A stretch of 64,000 nt of DNA. Source: Leptodactylus fallax. Lineage: Eukaryota; Chordata; Amphibia; Anura; Leptodactylidae. The stretch lies in contig CAMRHE010000352.1 of NCBI GenBank assembly GCA_947044405.1, forward strand, positions 744,001 through 808,000, in the 5' to 3' direction. This document shows, piece after piece, positions 1 through 10,800 of the stretch. A program made the translations under genes and the position numbers. The notes under the pieces were generated by a model that worked only from the letters and a program-made list of their open reading frames with translations, searched no databases and was not told the origin of the DNA. Within the stretch, counting starts at the first letter, position 1. Every line of letters starts with the position of its first letter.

Positions 1-195
1 CTGGCTTAGATTTCCCTTACCACTCACTCCAGAAAATTGTTGTGATTTATAATGAATATGGTGGACCCAAGCATCCCTGCACCGCCAAATGTGCGCCACA
101 ATATCACCCCTCTACTCAATAAAATTGGTGTACAGGTATTAATACATTTCCCCTATTAAGTCTAAAGACCAGCCAGTCCTTCCCAGCAAACACTG
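1..195. other. Intronic DNA, nothing recognised
   Basis: Part of the long intron upstream of the first visible eya2 exon. I see no gene or repeat here. Confidence 0.4.
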
Positions 196-804
196 GGGGG
201 CATTTACCAAGCATCTTGCTCTTATTTTCTTCTACATCTGCCCTTTTTCTTATGTTTTTGTGTTTATGTTTTTGCTTCCATTTGGCCAAGGTCCCAGGTA
301 TCATAAATGCCGCGATTTACATTAACTGTAAAGTGGATGATATTCTGGTTTATCCCATCCACACATTGCAGAAAATAATCTGCAGCGGAAATACTGCGAT
401 TTCAAAAACTCTTGCGTTTTTGCAAATCGCAGCATGTCAATTATACCTACGGAAATGCTGGATAGGAAAACTCCGCAGACTTTCTGTGACAAGCACTGCC
501 GGAAAAACCACCACGCATTTCTTCTGCGGGTTTTCCAGCAGCGTTTTTTGGCTACAGCCTGCTACATGGGGCCTTAGCCTTTTCAAGACTTTTACACAAG
601 GATTTGCTATTTTGTTATCAAAAATGTGTGCGGTTTAACTGTTGGTACATTTTACACAGCATTTTTGCCATTGCACTCTAGTATGTGGGCAGTGTAAAAA
701 AAAACCTTAAACATCTCAGAGCAGTGAATTGGAGACACAACGTAAAAAAAAAAAAAAAATCATAAAAAAGGTGTAAAAATGGCGCAAATTATAAATGACC
801 CCCT
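196..804. mobile_element. AT-rich MITE with a second MITE inside it
   Basis: The left end reads GGGGGCATTTA and the right end TAAATGACCCCC, so the ends are imperfect inverted repeats around AT-rich sequence. A PIF/Harbinger-like MITE at 301-579 interrupts it. Related AT-rich elements, with GATAAATAACCCC-type ends, occur near 16022, 25282, 27497 and 32680. No coding capacity is seen. Confidence 0.45.
301..579 (-). mobile_element. PIF/Harbinger-like MITE copy (reverse orientation)
   Basis: Contains the hallmark blocks of the most abundant MITE family here: GACATGCTGCGATTTCC-like and ATAATTGACATG-like motifs, a CACAGAAAGTC block, and an end near GGGGCCTTAGCC. The same blocks recur at about 16045, 25020, 31166, 32004, 32362 and 33459. 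Better copies have TTA target duplications, which is typical of PIF/Harbinger elements. Confidence 0.55.
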
Positions 805-1602
805 ACACACATTCTTTTGGCTACTACTAATACTTGATACTTATTGGCTGTGCACAGGAGCTCGTGATGTGCTGCTTGACAAGTTTGAAAGGTGCACTTG
901 CACTATTCTATAGCGGCTGCGTTTTTAGTGTTTTAATTTTTCCTTCACTAACAGTCTGTGATAAATTGCATTGTGAATGAACAATAATAAGCACCCCTGT
1001 CAGGGCTGTAGCTATACGGGGGGCAGAGGTAGCAATCACTACCAAGCCTGGAGCCTGAGAGGACCGTTGTCTTCTCTACAATATAAGAAAACACCAGTAT
1101 TATAGATAGCACAGGGTAATTGGGGGTCCTGTTACACATTTTGCACTGGGGCCCAAAACCTTCAAGTTACGCTTCTGCACCCTATTTCAAAACTGAATGA
1201 AATGCTATTTACATATATATATTCATCATGTGCCATGTGTCTGTTGATTATAACTTCCTTTTAGCTCTTAGCCTGCATAGTGTACAGTTTATGTTTATTT
1301 TTACATAATGTGTCCTTTTAAGCAGGTTGAAGGTGAGAATGCACTTTCAGGGTATGCAGCAACAAAAAAATGTTGTGTGTTTCCCACGCTGTAATGCTTC
1401 TAGGCTTCGCCCTTTGCTACCAGGAGAAATATATTCCCACTGGTGACAAGAAATTAAATAATTATTTTTTCTTTCATTTTTCTTTCCATAAATCAAGCTT
1501 TACGACACATTTGGCCTTATTTTCCTTTTCCGGCTGCAGGGATGAGCCCTCTCTAGAGTGACAGCCATCAACAGCTGAAAGCCCCTGACATATTTATATA
1601 TA
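805..1602. other. Intronic DNA with one degraded repeat fragment
   Basis: About 1000-1170 resembles a common frog repeat tail: GCTGTAGCTATACGGGG, then TTGCACTGGGGCCC and GTTACGCTTCTGCACC. Similar GGGGCCC-type wording recurs near 22600, 28930, 38600 and 42040. Nothing else in the stretch is recognised, and there is no exon-like open frame. Confidence 0.35.
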
Positions 1603-3091
1603 CAGTCAAGAAAAAGTTTGGGCACCCCATTAATCTTAATCATTTAGTTCTAAATATTTGGGGTTGCAACAGCCATTTCAAGATATATCTAATAACGATG
1701 GACACAGTAATATTTCAGGATGAAATGAGGTATTGACTAACAGAAAATGGCAAATGCATTAAACCAAAATTTGACCGGGCAAAAATGGGACCCATCATTT
1801 ATGATTTGAATACTCCTAACACTTACGACTACGAAGCACAAAATGGTTTTGTAACCCACGAGCTGAAATTCATAGCCAGGGTATCCAATCATGAGAAAAG
1901 GTAAAGGTGGCCAAGCAAGTTGTTCTCATGAATCTCCCGAAGAGTGGCACATGGCTCCTCAAAACAACCCAAAGATCGAAAACAAAGATGTCAACATAGT
2001 TGTCAGGGGAAGGATACAAAAAGTGCCAGAGATTAACCTGTCAGTTTCCACGGAGGAACATAGTAAGGAAATGGAAGACCACAGGGACAGTTCTGTTAAG
2101 CCCAGAAGGGCAGGCCAAGAAAAATACAGAAAGGCAGAGAAGAAGAAGGGAGAACAGTCAAGGACAATCCACAGACCACCCCAAAGAGCGCAGCACACGC
2201 GCAGATGGGCACGGCACGGTCAACAAACAGCACACGCACAAGGAGAAGCGAGGGAGAGTGAGCGAAAGAAGCGTTTCTGAAAGCACGCCACAAACAGAGC
2301 GCCGAGGAGCAAAAGCACATGGACAAGCCAGCTCATTTTGGAAGAAGGTCTTGTGGACTGATGAAACAAAGATTGAGTTGTTTGGTCATACAAAAAGGCG
2401 ATGCAGGCGCAAAAAAACACACATTCCAAGAAAAACACCTACCCACGAAAATTTGGTGGAGGTTCCACATCTTGGGGCGGTGGCCAATGCCGGCACCGGG
2501 AATCTTGTTAAAGTTGAGGGTCGCATGGATTCAACTCAGTATCAGCAGATTCTGAGAATAATGTACAAGAATCAGTGACGAATGAAACCCGGGGATGGAT
2601 ATTTCACAAGACAAGATCCAAAACACAGCTCCAAATCTACTCAGGCATTCATGCAGAGGAACAATTACAATGTTGGAAGGCCATCCCAGTCCCCAGATCT
2701 GAATATCATAACATCTTGGGATAATTGAAGCGACTGTCCATGTCGCGACCACAAACAACTAACTGGAATTGTTTTAAAGAGGAATGTCAAAAATACCTTA
2801 CCAATCCAAACGATTAAAACTACAGAACGACTAAGCTTTATTTTCAAAAGGAGATCTACTAAATATTAATGTCACTTTTCTGTTGAGGTGCCCATACTTT
2901 CACCGGTCAAATTTGGTTTAATGCATATGCACATTTTCTGTTAGTACAATAAACCTCATTTCAATCCTAAAATATTACTGTGTCCATCAGTTATTAGATA
3001 TATCAAATGAAATGGCTGTTGCAAACACCCAAATATTTAGAACTAAAAATGATTAAGATTAATAGGGGTGCCCAAACTTTTCATATGACTG
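1603..3091 (+). mobile_element. Tc1-type transposon, family A, heavily deleted copy
   Basis: Starts CAGTCAAGAAAAAGTTTGG and ends with its inverted counterpart, CATATGACTG, flanked by TA dinucleotides at 1601-1602 and 3092-3093. It lines up end to end with the intact element at 17790-19438, but it is 1489 bp instead of 1649 bp. The difference is many tiny deletions, most of single T residues on this strand, with few substitutions. The insertion-site structure is intact, so the element arrived whole and was damaged later, or the assembled sequence is wrong here. Confidence 0.9.
1951..2869 (+). pseudogene. Broken Tc1 transposase (family A)
   Basis: The counterpart of the 340-codon transposase at 18188-19210 spans about 919 bp here instead of 1023. 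Fragments can be read in shifting frames: [21 protein letters not shown] around 2330-2395 keeps the first catalytic Asp, and [21 protein letters not shown] follows. The region of the second Asp (CACAAGACAAGATCC) and the Glu block (AATATCATAACATC) are both frame-broken. The many small deletions leave no usable reading frame. One detail is informative: this copy reads DETKIE, the usual family sequence, where the intact copy reads DEAKIE. Confidence 0.9.
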
Positions 3092-3468
3092 TATCTAAAT
3101 CCCACAGGGGTTCTCAGCATCTGACTCTTAACCCCTGATGGAGACTGAAGTTTTTAAGTGGAGACAAAAACTATTTTGAAAGAAAACACCCCTCCACCCT
3201 TCCCCATAGTTCACCAGTCTCTTATAAGAATGTTTCACATGCCATCCATTTACTGGCCAGAGTAAAATACATACATGCATATGGGAGCGGTGTTGCTGTA
3301 ATGGATATAGCAGAATATTTAATATCATATAACCGAAATACATAGATTAACACATTCAAATATAGCAAGGTTTTATTAATCTGTGATTATCAGAACCTGA
3401 CAGGTGCCGAATATTAAAAGTGGCCCCATAATGCAGATGGGATAATTGGCAGAAGACTGACCAACATA
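3092..3468. other. Intronic DNA between two Tc1 elements
   Basis: No gene or recognised repeat. It separates two unrelated Tc1 insertions by about 375 bp. Confidence 0.4.
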
Positions 3469-4830
3469 CAGTGCCTTGCGAAAGTATTCGGCCCCCTTGA
3501 ACTTTTCAACTTTTTGCCACATTTCAGGCTTCAAACATAAGGAAATAAAATTTTAATTTTTTGGTGAAGAATCAACAACAAGTGGGACACAATCGTGAAG
3601 TGGAATGAAATTTATTGGTTATTTTAAACTTTTGTAAAAAATAAAAAACTGAAAAGTGGGGCGTGCAATATTATTCGGCCCCTTTACTTTCAGTGCAGCA
3701 AGCTCACTCCAGAAGTTCAGTGAGGATCTCTGAATGATGCAATGTTGTCCTAAATGACTGATGATGATAAATATAATCCACCTGTGTGTAATCAATTCTC
3801 CGTATAAATGCACCTGCTCTGTGATAGTCTCAGGGTTCTGTTTAAAGCACAGAGAGCATCATGAAGACCAAGGAACACACCAGGCAGGTCTGTGATACTG
3901 TTGTGGAGAAGTTTAAAGCCGGATTTGGAAACAAAAAGATTTCCCAAACTTTAAACATTCCAAGGAGCACTGTGCAAGCGATCATATTGAAATGGAAGGA
4001 GTATCAGACTACTGCAAATCTACCAAGACCCAGCCGTCCCTCTAAACTTTCATCTCAAACAAGGAGAAGACTGATCAGAGATACAGCCAAGAGGCCCATG
4101 ATCACTCTGGATGAACTGCAGAGATCTACAGCTGAGGTGGGAGAGTCTATCCATAGGACAACAATCAGTCGTACACTGCACAAATCTGGCCTTTATGGAA
4201 GAGTGGCAAGAAGAAAGCCATTTCTCAAAGATATCCATAAAAAGTCTTGTTTAAAGTTTGCCACAAGCCACCTGGGAGACACACCAAACATGTGGAAGAA
4301 GGTGCTCTGGTCAGATGAAACCAAAATCGAACAGAAAGCAAAATCTACAATGGAATGGTTCACAAATAAACGTATCCTGGTGTTAGAATGGCCAAGTCAA
4401 AGTCCAGACCTGAATCCAATCGAGAATCTGTGGAAAGAGCTGAAAACTGCTGTTCACAAACGCTCTCCATCCAACCTCACTGAGCTCAAGCTGTTTTCCA
4501 AGGAAGAATGGGCAAGAATTTCAGTCTCTCGATGTGCAAAACTGATAGAGACATACCCCAAGCGACTTGCAGCTGTAATCGCAACAAAAGGTGGCGCTAC
4601 AAAGTATTAACTTAAGGGGGCCGAATAATTTGGTACGCCCCACATTTCAATTTTTTATTTTTTACAAAAGTTTAAAATATCCAATAAATTTCGTTCCACT
4701 TCACGATTGTGTCCCACTTGTTGTTGATTCTTCACTAAAAAATTTTAATTTTATATCCTTATGTTTGAAGCCTCAAATGTGGCAAAAGGTTGAAAAGTTC
4801 AAGGGGGCCGAATACTTTCGTAAGGCACTG
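3469..4830 (+). mobile_element. Tc1-type transposon, family C, internally deleted
   Basis: Ends CAGTGCCTTGCGAAAGTATT and its inverse CTTTCGTAAGGCACTG, with TA at 3467-3468 and 4831-4832. The terminal inverted repeats are long, about 210 bp (3469 to about 3680 and about 4615-4830), as in IR/DR-type Tc1 elements. Both repeats carry the TATTCGGCCCC motif at inner and outer positions, which are probably the two transposase-binding sites per end. The element is 1362 bp; the missing sequence is inside the transposase gene. Confidence 0.92.
3861..4610 (+). pseudogene. Tc1 transposase with in-frame deletion of the catalytic core
   Basis: An open frame of 249 codons from MKTKEHTRQVCDTVVEKF to AVIATKGGATKY; the family length is about 340. 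The N-terminal paired-like helix-turn-helix region (about residues 1-115) is complete, and the first catalytic Asp is present in [10 protein letters not shown] (D152). After E157 the frame jumps to KAKSTMEWF, so about 91 residues are gone, including the Gly-rich FGGG-WGC box and the second catalytic Asp. The final Glu is present in [11 protein letters not shown] (E188). The loss keeps the frame, so a stable DNA-binding protein could still be made, but it cannot cut DNA. No premature stop is present. Whether it is expressed is unknown. Confidence 0.9.
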
Positions 4831-4832
4831 TA

Positions 4833-5682
4833 ATTAGGGATGTAAGGGGGTGGTTTAGGTAAAATGCTTTCAACCATGATCTACATGGGCAACGTTTGTT
4901 AGGCTATGAGAGCTTGTAACCATCATGGTGTTTTCGCACAAGCCTTGCACAGTAACCATTAAACTTTTGCGCTTCCTATTAGAGTAATGTTGAAATTGAA
5001 GGTTACAGCTGCATGTAGGCATAATATCAAAGTCTGGAAAAGAAGAAAGTAAGGTGTGAGCTTGTAAGTGTGACTTCACTACATGTAATTTACCATGTAG
5101 GGCCCAGTCACACTGGGCCCGGGTGAGACTGCACTGTCTACACCCCCTCAAACTATGCCTCTGATATCAACCCAGCCCCACAGATTCATAGGTTATGGTC
5201 ACCTGAATCAAACTGTGTTTTACCCTTGTGAATCGTGCATATGTACACAAGATATCGCCTTTTTTTGTCAATATGCTAATGAGCACATTGTCAATATGTT
5301 AATGAAGCTTCTGCCATTTGCCCCACAGAGGTAAGTGTCAATGCCCAACATAATTATATTGTGGGAAATATCACTATTCTCCTACCTCTGTATGTAAACA
5401 TTGCAGTAGCACTCAGATCTGGACATGGCAGACTCACGTGTCACTCACATGTCTAGATGCAGAGGTGCTCATTTGCCACTTTCAGACCAATATTGAGAGA
5501 CAAATATTTTTGTTTGCATAATGAAATGTCTGTAGGAAGTCAATAAGGGATACTGGGCATAGAGAGCAAAGTGCTTATCATGATTTATACTTTATGCATA
5601 TGTCTTTACTGTGTCTAAGCCAACACCTTTTAGGTTCAGAGTTGAGGCTCATTGACCTCTACAAAGAGCCTGAAATCCCTTC
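4833..5682. other. Intronic DNA with a short shared repeat segment
   Basis: About 5485-5530 (TATTGAGAGACAAATATT followed by TTTGCATAATGAAA) is closely matched at 56670-56705, so it is a dispersed repeat. 5395-5465 and the remainder show nothing recognisable. A hypothetical frame on the minus strand around 4870-5151 has no family features. Confidence 0.35.
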
Positions 5683-6039
5683 GCATAGCTCCCAACCGTC
5701 CCGTATCTGGTGGGACAGTCCTGATTTTACACTGCTGTCCCGCGGTCCCGCATAGCTTACAATTTGTCCCGCTATGCCCCTGAAGTGTTTTGCTGTTAAC
5801 AAACTTTATTAGGGTAGGGTAAAAGCTAAATGGTAGATGCTAAAACCTAGTGGATAAAGGACCTTTGATGACGTCATGAATATGTGATCAGACTCTTGTG
5901 TGGGCGGAGCTATTCTGGATACTGCTGGACAGTGTGATGTTACACAGAGGAAGCTGCTGGGAACGAGAGTGATCGAAGATGAGGATAGAAGAGACAGCAT
6001 GTGTGACCAAGAGGGGGGAACTTGGGGCAGATGTAGGTG

Positions 6040-6400
6040 GCAGTTAAACTGAAGGCAGATGAATGGGCAATTAAACTGAAGGCACTTGAAGAGGCAATTA
6101 AACTGGTGGCAGATGAACGGGCAGTTAAACTGAAGGCAGGTGAGGGGGGACATTAAGCTGGTGGCAAATAAAGGTGGACATTAAATTGGTGGTAGATGGA
6201 GGGGGCAATTAAACTGGTGGCAGATGAAGGGAGGCATTAAGCTGGTGACAGATGAAGGGGGACATTAAATTGGTGGCAGATGAAGGGGGACATTAAGATG
6301 GTGGCAGATAAAGGGGGACATTAAACTGGGGCAGATGGAGGGTGACATTAAACTGGGGGCAACTGAAGGAGGACATTAAACCATGGGGGGTAGCAGTAGG
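6040..6400 (+). repeat. Minisatellite array, forward arm
   Basis: About a dozen degenerate units of ATTAAACTGGTGGCAGATGA followed by a G-run. Unit length and the number of Gs vary. It is the first arm of a large hairpin with 6410-6780. Confidence 0.75.
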
Positions 6401-6409
6401 GGGACATGT

Positions 6410-6780
6410 CTGCCTCCAGCTGCCCCATAGTTTAATGTCCCCCTCCAACTACCCCCACTGTTTAATGTCACCCTCCAGCTGCTCCATAGTTTAATGTCAC
6501 CCTCCATCTGCCCCAGTTTAATGTCCCCCTTTATCTGTCACCATCTTAATGTCCCCCTTCATCTGCCACCAATTTAATGTCCCCCTCCAGCTGCCCCACA
6601 ATTTAATGTCCCCGTCCAACTACCCCCATAGTTTAATGTCACCCTCCAGCTGCCCCATAGTTTAATGTCCCCCTCCAACTACCCCCATAGTTTAATGTCA
6701 CCCTCCAACTACCCCCACTGTTTAATGTCACCCTCCAGCTGCCCCAGTTTAATGTCCCCCTCTAGTTTCCGCCAGTTTAA
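6410..6780 (-). repeat. Minisatellite array, inverse arm
   Basis: About a dozen units of TTTAATGTCCCCCTCCAGCT or CAACTACCCCC type, the inverse of the preceding array. The two arms meet within a few tens of bases around 6400-6420, so the region can form a long imperfect cruciform. Confidence 0.75.
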
Positions 6781-7018
6781 ACTGGGGCACGGGGAGAGAG
6801 ACTTAATACTGTGGGGCAATTGGAGGGGAACATTATAATGTGGGGGCATATAATGTTAGGGTGACTGTAGGAGCATTATACTGTGTGGGGGCACATGGAA
6901 AAATAGATGAGAATGGGCGAGTCAATGTAGAAGTGGGTGGAGCTAAATTTGCCGTGGCGCACACAGCGCGCCGCATATTTTGTCCCTCTTTCTGTCCTTT
7001 GAAAGTTGGGAGGTATGC

Positions 7019-7840
7019 CTTCATTGTGGAAAAAGTGTAAATCATAATCTTGATTTCTACATATAGTTAGAAGGCAGGCCAAACAGCCTAATGTGTGATC
7101 AAAAGGAGCATCCCACCACGACCTGGTAAAGTATATGGCCAGTCCGCCTCGGTACTATAGTTATTTATGGATGTATAGTAATAGTATGGCACTACTGCAT
7201 TGGGGCAAAAAAAATCTATTAAATTAAATAGAATAAGCCATATAAAGTATTCTAATAGCCATTTCAGAACATAATTAATTTTAGTTTTACACATGCTTTT
7301 TCATGCCATAACTTTTTACATAGAAATCTATGATGGAAAAACTGCAAAAAAAAAAAAAGGTGAAATACATCTGTAATAATGTGGATGTCATGCAGGAATA
7401 AAAACAACATTTTTGTCTATAGAAATCATTGGAGGGGGTGGGGAGGAAGAGTGAGCAGGAGCTGAGGGAAACAGAAGGAGAGCTACAAGGCTCTTGTTGT
7501 AGCAAAGTAAAAATTTTATATCACAGCAAAAGTAACTAATATTAGTATTTCTCTATATATGTCCTGCAGGATCAAGGGACAGTTTCTGAGTAAAGAAACA
7601 TTCACATGAAGGCACTGTGCAATGCATTGTGCACCAAAGGGAAATCCATTTTGAAAGATCCCTCATAGGGACATGTGAAATAGCATGTTCTATTTTTTTT
7701 CCTGGATTGTTCACATGGACTGTTAAAACAATGGTCATGTGAATAGATCTTTTAAAATCTATGGGGTTGTGTGCTGTCCGTTAATACAACAGTTAGCACA
7801 AGGCTGTTGAATTCTGTGAAGTGAATGAGTCCTTAGAAAG
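7019..7840. other. Intronic DNA with a possible MITE
   Basis: 7019-7570 shows nothing recognisable. About 7575-7840 looks like a short non-coding element: CATTCACATGAAGGCACTG, then GTTCACATGGACTGTTAAAAC, then GTGAATGAGTCC. These read as degraded inverted parts. No coding potential. Confidence 0.3.
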
Positions 7841-10800
7841 AGCAAGTTAGGGAGCAGATTCTTCTCTACTTACCATGTGCACTGTATAAGAGCTACCCAA
7901 GTTTCTACCCAATAGCTCAGAGCTCAGAAAACTACAGACAGGGCCTGTAGAGGGGATAACTGCTAAAACTGCAGGATACAAGACATATAATGGCCAGAAA
8001 TACTGTTATTCCTCATTAACACACAGAACAGCATACCCTCAAAAGTCACCTGAAATGACAGGTAGACTGTAAGTTTCTCTAAATTTCCAGCTATAGATGC
8101 TATAAGCAGAAAAAATGGTGATTTTTCAGATGGTAATTAGGCTGGGAATGTGATCTGCCTTTGGCTCTGCACTTACAAGTTCATGCTTTCAGTTGACAGA
8201 GTAATTTGGGGCCATTTAGAAAGCTATGCCCCTCAGCCTTGTTGCAAATGCTTTGTGCTGGCTCTTAGAGAATGTTAATTTAACTAGAATGATCACTAAT
8301 TTCTTCTTGGAATTAACCCTTCAGCAGCTGTAAACAAAAGTGCATATTGTAGTTTGTGGTAAATGTGAGTGGCTGGGATAACTTTGCTTTAAAAGGCCTT
8401 TAAAGGGTGTAAAATAACAAACAAAGCATTACCTGCTTTATTCCTTACTATCAGTCTTTATGAGGCTGCAGTGAGGTCATGTTGACAAGTGACCACTACA
8501 GTCAATCAGTGGTGCACTGAAGGTTTTCTAGAGCCCTAAGAGGCTTAATTATACAAGGATACATACCTGTTTTGCTATCAATAACTTATTAGATCAGATT
8601 TATCAAGATTTGACAATATTTTAGAAAAGCTCTAGAGCTGTAATGATGGAAAATTAGTAATCACCCAGAAAGACTATGAACATCTTAATAACATTTTGAA
8701 AACTTGACAAAGGAGGATGACTTAGGGGCTTACAATTACTGGGAGTTACTGGTTCTTTATATTCAGTACAGTACAGTGAAGACAGAAGATCTTGAGGGGA
8801 GGGCTCATTGACAGCAGAGAGGAGCCCATCTCGATAGGGTCACTGTCTGCCTTTACTAGGCATGCTGTGGAGCACTGAGACTTTAATTTAATCAATACAA
8901 TATTTTTCCCTCTAGCGTGGTAGGGAGAAGGATAAATTTTGCTCTAGAAGTTTTAAGTGTGGATGGTCTTGTGCATATTAAGAATTTTAAAACATATGTA
9001 ACCTATTTAGCTTCATACAGGACAATCTCAGGGAATACATCTAGAGAACTCAAGTGAGCATGGTGGGGGGTGGGTGCATCCCTATCATAGTATGATCCTG
9101 TGTATGGATATTGTACATTTATAAATTATGTATTTCAAATAAAAGTAACCTTTAGGAACTAGGTGTCCCCTGGAGCACAAACTAGAGCAAGTGCATACAA
9201 TTTCAGAATTCTCAGTTATTTGCATCTCTGGGTTTCAGTGACACCAGCTTTAATACCAGTTGCAGTATCATTACTGTAGTGGCAACTGCGTTTTACACTT
9301 ATAGTGGATCTGAAAAAAAAGATATCATATGATTTAACTCTATCTATATTTTAGATAATTCTATATTTTGTGTATATGCTTTGTGCTGGCTCTAAGTAAC
9401 TTTGTGTTTGCTTATATGTATCTTGAATTCAAGCCACAATCCAGTAACATCTAGAGCTAGAATACTACTACTGGTTTCTTTTTGTCAGAACACATTGCAT
9501 CATCGAAGTATATATGACCATTATTAAATCTAAGCCATGTGGTTGCACAACTTTCATTTTTTTCCGCTTCAGCGTGCATTGTTGCAGCTCATTTGTTTAG
9601 TTACAAGACTGTGCAGAGTATAGATGAACGTGTCCAGTGGAAACCAACATAATTGTGACTGTTGCTCCAGATGTGACTGAAGGACATGATGTAATAGACT
9701 ATTATTAATACATAAGAAGGGAAATCCTTTGAAAATCTGCTGATTTGTAGCCTTGGGAAGCATTACTCAGATTGAAGCCAAATATTTGATCATTTTGGGT
9801 CAGACCTTTGTGTCAATAGTCAGCTTCACCTTCCTAAATTTTTGCATTTTGCATCCTAATATGGCTGAGCTATCGCCGATGCACCTCCTCAGCCAGAGAA
9901 TTGACATCTCCGTTTAAAATCAGCCCCTGACACTTACTGTACGGGTCTCAGCAAGTTACTTAACCTGCAAGTTCCTGTGAGTGCCCCTGTTGTGGCAGAG
10001 CCCTCAATAAGGCATGCGGAATAAATGAAGCTGAAGGAAAAATTCCTTTGCTTCTGCTGTATTTAACCTGTGACCTTACATTAATGCAAAACAGCTATGG
10101 TGGCTGCAGATCTGATCCAGTGAAACCAAGTTATGTGTTAAAGAAATACAATGTGTGGTAATTCATAGCGCGCCAGTTTTTCCAAATTTCTCAGAGAAAA
10201 CACAGACGACATCCGACTTGGTTTACTGTTAGGATGACCAGATCCTCAGCTCATCTGTGGGTTGGGGATTCTCCCATGAGAAGTTTACTGTCAATGTCTG
10301 TAAAACGCTGCAGAATATGATGGCGCTATATAAGTAAGCATAATAAATAAATAAATAATAAATAGTGTTCAGTACTGGAGATGCAGATAAATGGAGGCGT
10401 AAATAATGCTGCTCTGTAACAGCACACAATGTGTATTACTCATGGCTGCATACACTTCAGTCTCTCTTCGTGATATAATGCAAGGCCTGATTCTGCTTCA
10501 CTGATTGTTGGATATATAATGGTTGAAGCTAACGGTGATGACTGTCAGTCCCAAACAATCTGCCCATTCATGTCGATTTTATGATTTTGTGTTTAGTTTT
10601 TTTCCCTCACCACTTTACAAAAGCTATTACTTTTTTTTATTATTCAGTTCAGTCATACGAGAGCTTATTTTTTGCTAGACAAATTGTACTTCATAGTGGT
10701 ACCATATAATTTTCCATATGCTGTACTGGAAAGCTGGAAAAAAATGTAATTGCACGACTTTCTTACAAACCTCATTTTTACAGTATTCACTGTGCGGTAA

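Larger units (their letters stand above)
5683..7018. mobile_element. Foldback element carrying a head-to-head minisatellite
   Basis: The left end reads GCATAGCTCCCAACCGTCCC and the right end AAAGTTGGGAGGTATGC, so the ends are inverted. Between them, about 6040-6400 is a tandem array of a roughly 26-30 bp unit (ACATTAAACTGGTGGCAGATGAAGG), and about 6410-6780 is the same kind of unit in inverse orientation (TTTAATGTCCCCCTCCAGCT). The 3' part (about 6780-6900) has GGGGCAATTGGAGGGGAAC and AACATTATAATGTGGGG. The same order of parts recurs at 22566-23968, so this is a repeat family and not a local accident. No transposase is encoded. Confidence 0.7.

Noticed and set aside
216..638. A 140-codon open frame near the left edge
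   Set aside because: It runs through two nested MITEs and has no protein-like features.
6040..6780. A CRISPR array
   Set aside because: The units are contiguous degenerate tandem repeats with no unique spacers, arranged head to head, in vertebrate DNA.
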